A DNA stretch of 64,000 nt from Syntrophus aciditrophicus SB (GCF_000013405.1 NC_007759.1:2233001-2297000); one strand, 5' to 3'. Shown: positions 8,859 to 18,272, numbered from the stretch's first letter. Made by a program: numbers and translations. The notes: generated by a model not told the origin, from the letters alone.

Positions 8859-10643
8859 TTACAATTCCCTTTCTTCTCTCATCAGCCGCTCTTTTTCTTT
8901 TAAAAGTTCACGCCCCAATGCCTGATCGCCTGACGCCTGCGCGTTCAACAGACGATTTTTTATATTTTTATGCTGTTCTTTGTACCATCTTCTTTTCACC
9001 TGCCGGATCATATCCGATGTAATCGAATCAAGTTGCTCTTTCTGAAAGGGACTTCCCTTTACAAATAATCTCAGAAAAATATCCTCAATATCGGGATTAT
9101 CAAGTTTCTGAATAAAAGATACGGCGTCACCCGGATTAACGGTTTCATTCACTGCATAATCGATCCAGGATTGACCGATCAATCTCAGGTCCCTGTTTAT
9201 AAAATATTCCATGGCCTTTGACGACAGAATGGAAGGGATGACATCCGGATATTCCATCATCAGATGAATCATATTCAATTCCAGTCCTGAATAAGCGGCT
9301 TCTCTTTGCTGCACGGGCGTGAGAAATTCTTTGCGCGCGTTGGAACGAAGCCTGCGTTGCACCTCTTTTTTCAAAATATCCTGATCTATACCCAGTTTCT
9401 CAGCAACCCGTTTGATAAAAAGATTCCTGTCAATGACATCCTGTATCCCCGTAATGAATGCCGCCGCCCGGGCCGCAGCGCCTCCTCTTTCTTCAAACGA
9501 ATTCCCCCTGCCGATCGCGTTCTCTATATAGTAGTCAACAATCGACGGTGCGCCTTCCACCATCCGCTTTAAGGCCTCCCCACCGTAGCGACGGACAAAA
9601 TCATCCGGATCAAGTCCCTCGGGAAGAACCACTGCCCTGGCATCCATATGAGCTGCAATGAACATCTCAACACTTCGCGCCAGCGCCTTTTTCCCTGCTT
9701 CATCCGAATCAAAGGTGATGGCCACCTGATCGGTATATCGCCTGATCAAGGCGACGTGATCTTTTGTCAGGGCCGTCCCCAGCGTGGCCACAACATTCTT
9801 GATTCCGGCATTCCACAGAACGATAAGATCAAAATATCCTTCAACAAGGATCACATATCCGCACCGGCGTATCTCTTCTTTAGCCAGATTCAATCCGTAA
9901 AGCTGCCTGCCTTTAATATATGCAGGCGACTCCGGTGAATTGAGATACTTTGGTTCACCATCTCCCAGAATTCTGCCGCCGAAGGCGATGATACGCCCGT
10001 CAACATCCTTGACCGGAAACATCAGCCTATTACGGAATCGATCATACAGCACATCCGGCCGATCATCTTTTGCGACGATCAGCCCGGCTTCTCCGGCCAT
10101 TTTCAGGGACTGTTTTTTCCGTTCAAGATGATTTCGCAGATAACGCCAGCCGTCCAGGGCATAGCCCAGACTAAAAACCTCTATCGTGGACTCTTTCAGC
10201 CCCCTTTCTTTCAGATAACTTGAAGCGGCCTTCCCTCCTGGAGAAAAAAGGTTGTCTTTATAATAAGCTGCCGCAATCTGATTAATCTGGATGATTTGTT
10301 CCCTGGCATTGAGTTGACTCTTTCCGTCTCCACGAAAAGAAGATGTGGGAAGAATGACCCCTGTCCTGCGCGCCAGCAGTTTAAGGGTATCGGGGAACGT
10401 TGTATTGTGCAGGCGCATCAGAAAAGCGAATACGTCCCCTTTTTCGCCGCATCCGAAACAGTAATACATCTGTTTTTCACGATTGACCGTGAAGGATGGT
10501 GTTTTTTCGTTGTGAAAAGGGCAGAGACCCAAAAAATTTTTCCCGGCTTTTTTCAGGGAAATATACTCCGATATCAGTTCGACGATATCGATCCTGCTTT
10601 TGATTTCCGCGATTTTATCCCCGGGATGATCTCCTTTCAACAC
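8859..10643 (-). CDS. dnaG: DNA primase DnaG
   Basis: DnaG makes the RNA primers for replication. The 594-residue product has the N-terminal CHC2 zinc finger ([13 protein letters not shown]...[11 protein letters not shown], about residues 42-68) and the RNA polymerase core. The Toprim domain has [17 protein letters not shown] and [13 protein letters not shown], and a C-terminal helical part is the likely DnaB-binding region. The start is unusual. No ATG exists near the family N-terminus (usual pattern IP..KI.EI, here HPGDKIAEI). GTG at 10643 with GGAG four bases upstream, or the next codon TTG, is the only reasonable start. It lies 49 bases upstream of rpoD on the same strand. Confidence 0.95.
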   Translation of the reverse strand: MLKGDHPGDKIAEIKSRIDIVELISEYISLKKAGKNFLGLCPFHNEKTPSFTVNREKQMYYCFGCGEKGDVFAFLMRLHNTTFPDTLKLLARRTGVILPTSSFRGDGKSQLNAREQIIQINQIAAAYYKDNLFSPGGKAASSYLKERGLKESTIEVFSLGYALDGWRYLRNHLERKKQSLKMAGEAGLIVAKDDRPDVLYDRFRNRLMFPVKDVDGRIIAFGGRILGDGEPKYLNSPESPAYIKGRQLYGLNLAKEEIRRCGYVILVEGYFDLIVLWNAGIKNVVATLGTALTKDHVALIRRYTDQVAITFDSDEAGKKALARSVEMFIAAHMDARAVVLPEGLDPDDFVRRYGGEALKRMVEGAPSIVDYYIENAIGRGNSFEERGGAAARAAAFITGIQDVIDRNLFIKRVAEKLGIDQDILKKEVQRRLRSNARKEFLTPVQQREAAYSGLELNMIHLMMEYPDVIPSILSSKAMEYFINRDLRLIGQSWIDYAVNETVNPGDAVSFIQKLDNPDIEDIFLRLFVKGSPFQKEQLDSITSDMIRQVKRRWYKEQHKNIKNRLLNAQASGDQALGRELLKEKERLMREEREL

Positions 10644-10736
10644 ACAACTCCGTCATTGACCGGCGAACAGTAACGTTCTTTCAGCCGACCGCCTGTTACC
10701 CTTTTGAATGCAACCCGTCATTATTGAATTTCATGC

Positions 10737-11186
10737 TTAAGGACGGGAAAGTTTCATTTTCAACCGTTCGTTGACCGCCTTGCCGTCTGCTTTGCCCGTT
10801 ACCCTGGGCATCAGGACTTTCATGACTTTCCCCATATCCTTTACACTGGAGGCCTTGGCTTCCTGAATGGCTTTTTCAATTTCGGCGTCCAGTGCTTCCT
10901 CCGTCAGCTGCTGCGGCATGAACGATTGAATAATCTGCAGTTCCTGTTCTTCTTTTTCGACCAGATCCTCTCTTCCACCACGGCCGAACTGCTCAATCGA
11001 ATCCTTTCTCTGTTTGACCATGGACGAAAGGAGCTGAAGGACTTCCGTATCATTCAACTCCCTTTTCAAGTCAATCTCCCTGTTGTGCAGAGCTGATTTC
11101 ACCATCCGCATAGTCGAAAGCCTCACCTTGTCCTGCTTTTTCGCTGCCGTCACCATTTCAGCTTCAACGATTTCCCTGAAACTCAT
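10737..11186 (-). CDS. yqeY: YqeY/GatB-domain protein
   Basis: The 149-residue protein is a stand-alone YqeY domain, the helical module also found at the C-terminus of GatB and Gln-tRNA synthetase, where it binds tRNA. Family features seen are STMRMVKSALHNREIDL, then ELQIIQSFMPQQL and the conserved MGKVMKVLMPRVTGKADGK followed by VNERLK. It begins the yqeY-dnaG-rpoD set. In many relatives rpsU (ribosomal protein S21) precedes it, but there is no S21 frame in the 320 bases upstream. Its role is probably in translation, but is not established. Confidence 0.92.
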   Translation of the reverse strand: MSFREIVEAEMVTAAKKQDKVRLSTMRMVKSALHNREIDLKRELNDTEVLQLLSSMVKQRKDSIEQFGRGGREDLVEKEEQELQIIQSFMPQQLTEEALDAEIEKAIQEAKASSVKDMGKVMKVLMPRVTGKADGKAVNERLKMKLSRP

Positions 11187-11473
11187 TGCTTCTCCCTTTT
11201 TGTACCCCTTAATCCTTATTTGTGAAATTTCTCGTTATTAACTCGATCATGCCTGCTCAAAAAAGAAAAACAACACATGAGGATAACCTGAGTGTTGAGA
11301 ATTCATTTCGTTATAATTGCTTTTACAAGGATCAGATGATCACCGGTCTCGCGATTTCTGAATCGTGATGTCACAACTTGGTTCAACTCAAGTAAAGGCG
11401 GATGTGCAGGTTGATGCTTCGCGGGATTGGAGAACAAATAAACCGGGACCAGGTCGAAATCTTTATTTAAATA
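11187..11473. other. leader region upstream of yqeY
   Basis: About 290 bases on the 5' side of yqeY. I looked for a ribosomal protein S21 gene, a tRNA and a terminator and found none. It probably serves as the untranslated leader of the operon. Confidence 0.35.
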
Positions 11474-11501
11474 AATTTAATTCATTCTGAAGACTTGTCA
11501 A
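11474..11501 (-). promoter_or_regulatory. possible sigma-70 promoter for yqeY-dnaG-rpoD
   Basis: On the minus strand a perfect TTGACA (11496-11501) is followed after 16 bases by TAAATT (11474-11479). It lies just after the HIT gene stop and about 290 bases before yqeY, in AT-rich DNA. The -10 matches the consensus at four of six positions. This is a sequence match only. Confidence 0.35.
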
Positions 11502-11506
11502 CCTAT

Positions 11507-11857
11507 TTATTGTCCCAGATCATCTCTGAGTTTACATCCGCCCAGCAAGTGCATATGAAGGTGGAAAATGACCTGCCCCCCCTCTTCTTTGCAGTTGATA
11601 ACCGTACGGAATCCCTTTTCATCGATGGCTTTGAGCTTCGCGATTTTCTGAGCAGCGGTCATCATGGACATCAAATATGCCATTGTATCGTCCGAAACGT
11701 CCATGAACGTGGAAATGTGCCGTTTAGGAACAACGACGACATGTACCGGCGCCATGGGATGAATGTCTTCAAAGGCAAGAACATGATCGTCCTCATAAAT
11801 CCTGGCGCAGGGAATCTCCCCTTTAACAATACTGCAGAACAGGCAATTATCCGCCAT
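11507..11857 (-). CDS. HIT-family (HinT-like) nucleotide hydrolase
   Basis: A 116-residue histidine-triad protein of the Hint branch, which hydrolyses nucleoside phosphoramidates and aminoacyl-AMP. It starts NCLFCSIVKGEIPC with the N-terminal Cys pair of the zinc-binding Hint subgroup, has HVVVVPKRHIST in the middle, and ends with the triad HLHMHLLGG. GAGGAGG stands seven bases before the ATG. It is the last gene of the his cluster, 94 bases after hisA; histidine operons of related bacteria also often carry a HIT gene downstream. Confidence 0.93.
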   Translation of the reverse strand: MADNCLFCSIVKGEIPCARIYEDDHVLAFEDIHPMAPVHVVVVPKRHISTFMDVSDDTMAYLMSMMTAAQKIAKLKAIDEKGFRTVINCKEEGGQVIFHLHMHLLGGCKLRDDLGQ

Positions 11858-11951
11858 GCTGTAGCCTCCTCATCTTTCTAACAGTCCTGTTTTTAACAGA
11901 CCTGCTGATTTTCGATTCAAGGTGCCCTATTTCTTTACAGCGGGGTTGATG

Positions 11952-12680
11952 TCAGGAACTTTTTGCAAGGCTTATGGCCTCTTCAAGAGCTATTGCCCCG
12001 GAATAGAGAGCCTTGCCTATAATGACACCTGCTATGCCGGATTCCTCCAGAGGAAGAAGCCTTTTGATATCATCGAGAGTAGCAACGCCGCCTGAAGCTA
12101 TGACCGGAATATCGACCGCTTCGGCAAGCACTCTGGTCCCTTCCACATTAACTCCGGTCTGCATCCCGTCTCTGCTGATATCCGTGTAGATGACAGCGGC
12201 TATGCCTCGGTTCTCGTAAGATATCGCCAATTCAAGGGCAGTGATCGCACTTTGTTCCGTCCATCCCTCGACGGCGACTTTTCCATTGTTTGCGTCAATA
12301 CCAAGAATGACATGCCCAGGAAAAAGATCGCAGGCATTATACACAAATGACCGGTCTTTCAGAGCCGCTGTTCCCAGAATGACCCATTGAACTCCCATAT
12401 CGAGATAGCGTTGTATTGTGGATATATCACGGATTCCACCGCCTATCTCCACGGGAACGCCGACACTCTTGACAATTTGACTGATAATTGCAGCATTCCG
12501 GGGATTGCCGGCAATGGACCCGTCGAGATCAACCAGATGTAACCGTTCCGCCCCTTTTTCCCGCCATGCTTTCGCCATTTCAACAGGATGATCAGAGTAC
12601 ACGGTAACCCGCTCAAAATCCCCCTGAAGAAGTCGCACGCATTTCCCGCCTTTAAGATCAATTGCCGGAATGATGACCAA
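11952..12680 (-). CDS. hisA: HisA, ProFAR isomerase of histidine synthesis
   Basis: HisA converts ProFAR to PRFAR, the fourth step of histidine synthesis. The 242-residue (beta/alpha)8 barrel shows both half-barrel phosphate sites: IPAIDLKGGKCVRLLQGD with the catalytic Asp, EIGGGIRDI, ILGTAALKD, then YTDISRDGMQTG with the second Asp, and VIASGGVATLDDI near the end. The start is TTG at 12680, which has AAGGGGGG nine bases upstream; no ATG is available. Neighbours hisB, hisG and hisI support the assignment. Confidence 0.96.
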   Translation of the reverse strand: MVIIPAIDLKGGKCVRLLQGDFERVTVYSDHPVEMAKAWREKGAERLHLVDLDGSIAGNPRNAAIISQIVKSVGVPVEIGGGIRDISTIQRYLDMGVQWVILGTAALKDRSFVYNACDLFPGHVILGIDANNGKVAVEGWTEQSAITALELAISYENRGIAAVIYTDISRDGMQTGVNVEGTRVLAEAVDIPVIASGGVATLDDIKRLLPLEESGIAGVIIGKALYSGAIALEEAISLAKSS

Positions 12681-12786
12681 TCTGAAAAACCCCCCTTAAG
12701 AATTTACAGATTAAAAACAAACTTTTAATTTCATTTACAATGATGCTTCAGTCGATTATGCCGGTGTGCCTGTACTTGAAAGATTT

Positions 12787-13497
12787 TTACTGCCCATTGG
12801 GGAAGGTTTTCAGAATTTCCAATACACCCTCTTCCGTAAGTTCTTCAGCTGTCAGCCATCGCCCTTTCCCTTTATAAAAAGCAAAAGCCTGAAAGATATT
12901 TTCCATTAGGGAGAGCTGCGTTTTATCAAAAATGCCTCTCCAGATAAGCGAACCGTCGCGAGCATTGATGAGGTGCATGGCAAACGCTACGGAAGCCGCC
13001 TGATCAGTTCCATAAGCGAAACCCCTTCGTTCTCTGAAACGGTAAACATAACCATACATGACTGCGTCCGCGCCCAATTCCTGCCCCGACTTCATCAGCA
13101 GCTCCTTGAGGGGAGCCTTAAGAGAATTCGCGGAAATCCGCTGGAACACACCATGAACTCTTTCAGGCGGAACAATCTCATATTTCTCCGTCTTGTCAAT
13201 GCTCCGGATAAAAACGTCTTCCACGACCTTTTCGGCCTGAGGCGCCACACTGCCCACATTAACAATCGTTCCACAAATCGGACAACGCAGGGCATTATCC
13301 ACCACCTCATCCGGGTCGACTCTCTGTATCGGGAAAACAGCAATGCGGCGCAATGCAACCGATTTTTTTTCAGGAAATGTTTCCACTGAAATCGAATTCT
13401 GAGTACAGCCTTGAATCGTCAATAACAAACCGATGAAAAAAGAAAAGAGACAGCCTGTTACAAAAACAGGTACTTTTGATATGGATGGGTTTTTCAT
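12787..13497 (-). CDS. predicted outer-membrane-directed lipoprotein inside the his cluster
   Basis: The 236-residue product has a lipoprotein signal: a basic start, a hydrophobic run VFVTGCLFSFFIGLLL and the lipobox TIQGC with Cys31 as the lipidated residue. The ATG at 13497 has GGGGAG upstream; the frame runs on to 13578 but would overlap hisB. The mature part contains a CPIC pair followed by GT, then a domain with IVPPERVHGVFQRI, GQELGADAVMYGYVYRF and DGSLIWRGIFDKTQ. That pattern resembles LpoB/GNA1162-type lipoproteins, which belong to cell-envelope assembly; this is inference. It sits where hisH is often found, between hisB and hisA, with 35 bases from hisB, so it is probably co-transcribed. 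Confidence 0.75.
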   Translation of the reverse strand: MKNPSISKVPVFVTGCLFSFFIGLLLTIQGCTQNSISVETFPEKKSVALRRIAVFPIQRVDPDEVVDNALRCPICGTIVNVGSVAPQAEKVVEDVFIRSIDKTEKYEIVPPERVHGVFQRISANSLKAPLKELLMKSGQELGADAVMYGYVYRFRERRGFAYGTDQAASVAFAMHLINARDGSLIWRGIFDKTQLSLMENIFQAFAFYKGKGRWLTAEELTEEGVLEILKTFPNGQ

Positions 13498-13531
13498 CAC
13501 ATCTCCCCGCGCCAACATGAAATTTAATCGG

Positions 13532-14119
13532 TTACAAACATCCTTTGGTGGATAACACACCCTGAATCCGGCTATCAATACTAACCGCCATACTCAATGC
13601 ACGGGCAAAGGCTTTGAATACGGCCTCGGCAATGTGATGATTATTTTCACCATAAAACAGATTGATATGCAAGGTGATTCCGCTATGGTCCGAAAATGCT
13701 TTAAAAAATTCCCTGATCAGCTGCAAATCGAATTCACCGGCTCTCGCTCCGGCTGAGAACGCCACATGATAAACCAGATAAGGCCTTCCAGACACGTCGA
13801 GGGTAACAGCGCACAGGGTTTCATCCATGGGTATCGTCGCCGAACCGTAACGAACCATCCCTGTTTTATCACCCATCGCGTCCTTTACCACTTTTCCCAG
13901 ACAGATGCCCATATCTTCCACCAGATGGTGATCGTCAATCTCCGTATCACCCCGTCCCTTGACCGTGAGATTAAAAAGTCCATGACGGGAAAAAAGAGTG
14001 AGCATATGATCAAAAAAAGGAATAGAGGTTTCAACGACGGCCTGCCCGCCGCCATCAAGATCTATTTCAACGGATATATCGGTTTCGGATGTACTTCTTT
14101 GAACGCTGGCTTGTCTCAT
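13532..14119 (-). CDS. hisB: HisB, imidazoleglycerol-phosphate dehydratase
   Basis: HisB removes water from imidazoleglycerol phosphate to give imidazole acetol phosphate. The 195-residue monofunctional enzyme shows both manganese-binding motifs: FFDHMLTLFSRHG, DDHHLVEDMGICLG, then FFKAFSDHSGITLHI and GENNHHIAEAVFKAFARAL. There is no HisN phosphatase domain. The ATG at 14119 is chosen because GGGAG lies five bases before it; an upstream GTG at 14125 would touch that site. It follows hisG by 76 bases. Confidence 0.96.
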   Translation of the reverse strand: MRQASVQRSTSETDISVEIDLDGGGQAVVETSIPFFDHMLTLFSRHGLFNLTVKGRGDTEIDDHHLVEDMGICLGKVVKDAMGDKTGMVRYGSATIPMDETLCAVTLDVSGRPYLVYHVAFSAGARAGEFDLQLIREFFKAFSDHSGITLHINLFYGENNHHIAEAVFKAFARALSMAVSIDSRIQGVLSTKGCL

Positions 14120-14195
14120 AATCACTCCCGGGATGACGCCCTGTCTGTCAATGCATTGATGAATAAACTATATCTTCCGATCTCCCTTTTCAAAT

Positions 14196-15067
14196 TCAGA
14201 TGACTTTGTTCAGCGGATACTCGATAATGCCCTCTGCTCCACCTTCCTGCAGAAGGGGAATCAGATCTCTGACAGTATTCGCGTCGAGAATCGTTTCAAT
14301 GGCCAGCCAGTCCTCGGAATACAGACTGGATATCGTGGGCGCCCTCAACGACGGAAGTAAACGAATAACCCGGTCAAGATTGTTCCTGGCAACATTCATT
14401 TTGATTCCAACCATGCCCATGGCCTGCAGGGAACCATTCAGAAGAGTCCGGATCTGTTCGATTTTCTGCCTTTTCCAGGGATCGTTCCATGCCGCATGGT
14501 TAGCGATCAAAACTGTATTCGTCCGCATCAATTCATGGATGATCTTCAGATTGTTCGCTCGGATCGTGCTTCCAGTCTCGGTTACTTCCACGATGGCGTC
14601 GACCAGACCCTCAACCACTTTTGCTTCGGTCGCCCCCCAGGAAAACTCGACATGAACGTTGATGCCTCTTTCCTTGAAGTAACGTTTCGTGAAGTGGAGC
14701 AGTTCCGTTGAAAGCCGTTTTCCTTCGAGTTCCTCTATTTTCCGAAGAGGAGAATCCTCCCGAACGACAAGCACCCTACGAGCCTGTTTGGCCGATGTCT
14801 TTGAATAAATCAGATCCTGTATTTCATAAACATCGGAGTCATTTTCAATGATCCAGTCCCTGCCGGTCAACCCCATATCCAGCGTGCCATCCTCCACATA
14901 TCTTGACATTTCCTGCGTCTGACGAGAGTGCAGGAAAGCTCGTCGTCATCGACGTCGGGAAAGTAGCTTCTGCTGTCGTAAGTAATATTCCATCCTGCCC
15001 TTTTGAAAAGGTCAACGGTTTTCGCTTCAAGGCTCCCCTTGGGTATCCCCAGTTTCAATTTGTTCAT
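14196..15067 (-). pseudogene. hisG: HisG, ATP phosphoribosyltransferase (long form), interrupted by a one-base frameshift
   Basis: HisG starts histidine synthesis by joining ATP and PRPP. The first frame begins at ATG 15067 with [21 protein letters not shown] and runs to ELSCTLVR. One base is then missing at about 14917/14918: reading CTCGTCAGA-G-CGCAGG restores [14 protein letters not shown], and the second frame continues [13 protein letters not shown] to the stop at 14196. Joined, the protein would be about 290 residues, the long form with a C-terminal ACT-like feedback domain (MGMVGIKMNVARNNLD). The start overlaps the hisI stop by four bases. The rest is well conserved, so this could be a recent mutation or a sequencing error. 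Confidence 0.85.
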
Positions 15068-15435
15068 TTGTAGACTTCCTCCGGATCAACCAGCTTTTCT
15101 CCAATAATTTCAAAAGATTCCCCAACAATCTTTCGATAAAAGCAGGATCGATACCCCGTGTGGCAGGCTGCCCCGGTTTGCTGCACTTTCAGGACAATGG
15201 CATCCGCATCGCAATCAATCAAGATTTCTTTGATAATCTGGTAATGACCTGATGTCTCCCCCTTGATCCAGAGGCTGTTTCTTGAACGACTCCAGTAAGT
15301 CGCCTTTCCGCTCTCTCTGGTTTTAAGCCAGGATTCGCGGTTCATGTAAGCCAGCATCAGCACTTCGCCGGTGATGCAATCCTGGACAATCGCCGGTATC
15401 AATCCGTTTCCTTTTACAAAATCAGGTTCCAACAT
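15064..15435 (-). CDS. hisI: HisI, phosphoribosyl-AMP cyclohydrolase
   Basis: A 123-residue metal-dependent enzyme that opens the purine ring of phosphoribosyl-AMP. Motifs: [12 protein letters not shown] near the start, [20 protein letters not shown], then [21 protein letters not shown], which supplies the Asp metal ligands and the Cys of the zinc site. The C-terminal HisE (pyrophosphohydrolase) domain of fused enzymes is absent, so hisE must be elsewhere. It is the first gene of the his cluster, and its stop overlaps the hisG start. Confidence 0.95.
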
Positions 15436-15565
15436 CAGAGTTCTCCTTAAAACTATTAGCTTGTACGGATATGAACCAAATAAAATTTAAACATTAATAA
15501 ATCGGAAAATGCTAATTTAAAAATCAGTGATTATCAAGCATTTTTTTATTCGTCTGTGATTTCTC

Positions 15566-15594
15566 TTGACTTTGATTTTATAGAGCCCTATCTC
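15566..15594 (+). promoter_or_regulatory. likely sigma-70 promoter for the 102-aa membrane protein gene
   Basis: TTGACT at 15566-15571, a 17-base spacer and TATCTC at 15589-15594, in AT-rich DNA between divergent genes, about 120 bases before the start at 15713. Sequence match only. Confidence 0.4.
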
Positions 15595-15606
15595 TTAATG
15601 AAGTTT

Positions 15607-15629
15607 TTGCTGATAATTGCCGTCAGCAA
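15607..15629. repeat. inverted repeat after the promoter
   Basis: TTGCTGA (15607-15613) and TCAGCAA (15623-15629) form a seven-base inverted repeat with a nine-base centre, starting about 12 bases after the -10 box. It could be an operator or a 5' hairpin of the transcript. There is no T-run. Confidence 0.4.
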
Positions 15630-15712
15630 TTCACGTCAATAAAAAATCATTTTGAATCATCTCAATTGTTGAATTTATAATTAAACTTATTTTTACAGGG
15701 AGGTATGCGGCA

Positions 15713-16021
15713 ATGTCACTGTTGACCGGCGGCGCGATTTCAACTTTCTTAGGATTGCTCGGCCTTATTTTCTGGTGGTCTCACTTTTTGGCGATTTTAA
15801 AAGGGGCTATTCCTGTTTTTCTGGTTCTTGGAGGAATTTTAGCTATGTACATCGGCTTCGATGACATTCAGGACAAACTGAATCGGGAACGGCAGAAGCA
15901 GGAGGAAGAACTCGCCCGGGCCAGGGAAGAGATTGAGGCCGTGAAAGCACAGACCAGTCAGTATCGTGAGGAATTGGACCGATTGAAAGAAGATACCCAG
16001 AAGAGGTCCTCACAGGAGTAA
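15713..16021 (+). CDS. small membrane protein with coiled-coil tail
   Basis: The 102-residue product has two hydrophobic helices close together, about residues 9-25 and 29-47, the first ending in IFWWSHF. The tail from about residue 52 is highly charged (NRERQKQEEELARAREEIE) and should form a coiled coil; it is cytoplasmic if the N-terminus is inside. A strong site, GGGAGGT, precedes the ATG. I recognise no named family. It stands alone between the his cluster and an acyl-CoA synthetase gene. Confidence 0.7.
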   Translation: MSLLTGGAISTFLGLLGLIFWWSHFLAILKGAIPVFLVLGGILAMYIGFDDIQDKLNRERQKQEEELARAREEIEAVKAQTSQYREELDRLKEDTQKRSSQE

Positions 16022-16138
16022 CACCTTTACTCTTTGTCTAAATTTATACAAGTTCCATGGATCACAGAGATTCAGAAAATATTGCCAGATGTTAATACCA
16101 TGAACTAACCGACACCATCTCATTCATTACTTGATCTC

Positions 16139-18244
16139 ATGCATTCATTTTTCAATCCGCAGAGCATTGCCGTCATCGGAGCAACCCCCAAAACCTTTAA
16201 AGGGGGTTATGCTATTCTCAAAAACCTGAAGACGACTTTCAAGGGACGGATTTACCCCATCAATCCCCAGTATGCTGAAATAGAAGGGCTTCCCTGCTTC
16301 CCGTCGATCAAGGACATTCCTGAAGCCGTTGACCTGGCGATCATTTTCATCGCAGCCGTTCATGTTCCGGCCGCTCTTGAGCAATGCGCAATCAAAGGCG
16401 TTTCGGGAATCATGATCGAATCAGGCGGATTTGCCGAGGCGGATGAAAAGGGAAAAAGTCTTCAAGACGCCATCAGGAGTTTTGTTGAGCGAACAGGGAT
16501 ACGCGTCTGGGGACCAAACTGCATGGGCCTGGTTGATGGGATCCGGGGTCATATCTTCTCTTTCACCGATCCGAAGGTCCTGCCTTTCTGCCTGCATCCC
16601 GGCCCGGTGTCTCTCATTGTTCAAAGCGGCATGCTCTCCGCCGGTTTCGTCATCGATATTTTAAGTCATGGCATAACCGGTTTCAGTAAGGTCTGTTCCA
16701 TCGGCAATAAAGCGGACATTGATGAAAGTGATGTCCTCTCTTTTCTTCTTGAAGATCCGGATACCCGATGTGTCGGACTTTATCTCGAATCTTTCGTCAA
16801 CGGCAGACGATTCATGGACCTCTGCCGGAAGAGCGATAAGCCCGTGATCGTTCTGAAGGGCGGCAGAAGCCGCAAGGGAGCGGAGGCAGCCGTCAGCCAT
16901 ACCGCCAGTCTGGCGGGAAATTATCGGGTCGCCGCCGGCGCGCTCGCCCAGGCCGGTGCTTATGAAGCAAGAGATTTCCATCAGCTTGTTGATTTCTGCC
17001 GCACACTCGCACTGTATCCTCCAAAGCGGAACAAATCCAGGGGACGTATCGCGGTCATCACCTTCAGTGGCGCCGCGGGGATTGTATCCACTGATTTCAT
17101 GAATGAGCTGGATCTCGACGTGGCAGAACTTTCAGAGGCTACGAAGATTCGCCTGGGGCGCATTTTCCCCGAATGGATGCCTGTCGCCAATCCGGTGGAC
17201 ATCTGGCCGGCCATAGAACAGCACAGCGGTACCGGCCTGGATATCTACAGTCTTGCCATGGAAGCGGCCCTTGATGATCCGGGAGTGGATGCCGTGCTTG
17301 TACATGCCTTTTCCGGCTACACAAGAATTCGGCTGGATTTTGATAAAATTTCCCGACAGAGCCGCTCTTCCGGGAAGCCCGTTCTGCTCTGGCTGCCCGG
17401 CAACCGGGATGACGCCTTCCAGGTTCAGATAAAGGCCCGCGATTGCGGCGTCCTTGTATTTCATGAACTTTACCGGGCCGTATCGTGTCTGTCCATCCTG
17501 TTCCAAAGGACCGGGACCTGCTGGCTGCCTGAAGGGAATCAGCCTGTGCCGACCGATGAGCTTCAGAATATCCCCGATGACATTTCCGATCTTCTCAATA
17601 ATGCGGGTGGATCTCTGGATGAAAGGCTGTCGAAAAATATCCTGAAATCCTTTGGAATTCCCACCGTTGAAGAAACATGGATAAAGGACCCCCGGCTGTG
17701 CGAGTCAAAAGCGATTTCAATGGGGTTTCCGCTCGTCATGAAAGGATTGCAGACCGGAGTTGTCCATAAAACGGAACACGGCCTGGTCGAGTTGAATATT
17801 GTCGGACCGGAAGAAGCCAGACAGAGCTTTGAAAGGCTTCTGCAGAAAATGAACGGGCGGGGCTCAGTTTTAATGCAGAAGCAATTGCAGGGCGACGTGG
17901 AATTGATCATGGGCGCCATCCGAGACCCTCAGTTCGGCCCCTGCGTCATGATCGGCATCGGTGGAAGGATGGCCGATCTCATTGAAGATTCGGTCTTTAC
18001 CGTCGCCCCGCTCAGTGTAAAAGAAGCCCTCGACGCCATCGGACGATTGCGAACGCAGACTCTTCTGGATGGATTCCGCGGTTCTCAACCTGCTGACCGT
18101 CACGTTCTTGCCTCCCTGATGGTCACCCTGGGCCACCTTATGGCGCGCTACCCCCGTATCCAGGAAATTGATATCAATCCCATCCTTGTTTCGGGCAGCC
18201 AGGCCGTTGCCGTGGATGCGACAGTCGTTTTAAGCAATCCTTGA
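16139..18244 (+). CDS. fused ADP-forming acyl-CoA synthetase, alpha-beta domain order
   Basis: A 701-residue NDP-forming acyl-CoA ligase. The CoA-binding alpha part comes first: FFNPQSIAVIGATPKTFKGG, WGPNCMGLVDG, VQSGMLSAGFV, then VSHTASLAGN with the His expected to carry phosphate. After a linker rich in Asp and Asn (about residues 465-490) the ATP-grasp beta part follows, with LKSFGIPTVEE, QFGPCVMIGIGG and QEIDINPILVSG. The order is the reverse of the paralogue at 393-2603. The ATG at 16139 fits the family N-terminus although no good ribosome binding site precedes it. The acid used cannot be read from the sequence. Confidence 0.92.
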   Translation: MHSFFNPQSIAVIGATPKTFKGGYAILKNLKTTFKGRIYPINPQYAEIEGLPCFPSIKDIPEAVDLAIIFIAAVHVPAALEQCAIKGVSGIMIESGGFAEADEKGKSLQDAIRSFVERTGIRVWGPNCMGLVDGIRGHIFSFTDPKVLPFCLHPGPVSLIVQSGMLSAGFVIDILSHGITGFSKVCSIGNKADIDESDVLSFLLEDPDTRCVGLYLESFVNGRRFMDLCRKSDKPVIVLKGGRSRKGAEAAVSHTASLAGNYRVAAGALAQAGAYEARDFHQLVDFCRTLALYPPKRNKSRGRIAVITFSGAAGIVSTDFMNELDLDVAELSEATKIRLGRIFPEWMPVANPVDIWPAIEQHSGTGLDIYSLAMEAALDDPGVDAVLVHAFSGYTRIRLDFDKISRQSRSSGKPVLLWLPGNRDDAFQVQIKARDCGVLVFHELYRAVSCLSILFQRTGTCWLPEGNQPVPTDELQNIPDDISDLLNNAGGSLDERLSKNILKSFGIPTVEETWIKDPRLCESKAISMGFPLVMKGLQTGVVHKTEHGLVELNIVGPEEARQSFERLLQKMNGRGSVLMQKQLQGDVELIMGAIRDPQFGPCVMIGIGGRMADLIEDSVFTVAPLSVKEALDAIGRLRTQTLLDGFRGSQPADRHVLASLMVTLGHLMARYPRIQEIDINPILVSGSQAVAVDATVVLSNP

Positions 18245-18272
18245 AATCGAATGTAAAATGGAGGGAAAAATC

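Noticed and set aside
11187-11500. Ribosomal protein S21 gene expected before yqeY
   Set aside because: No frame with the basic S21 pattern on either strand.
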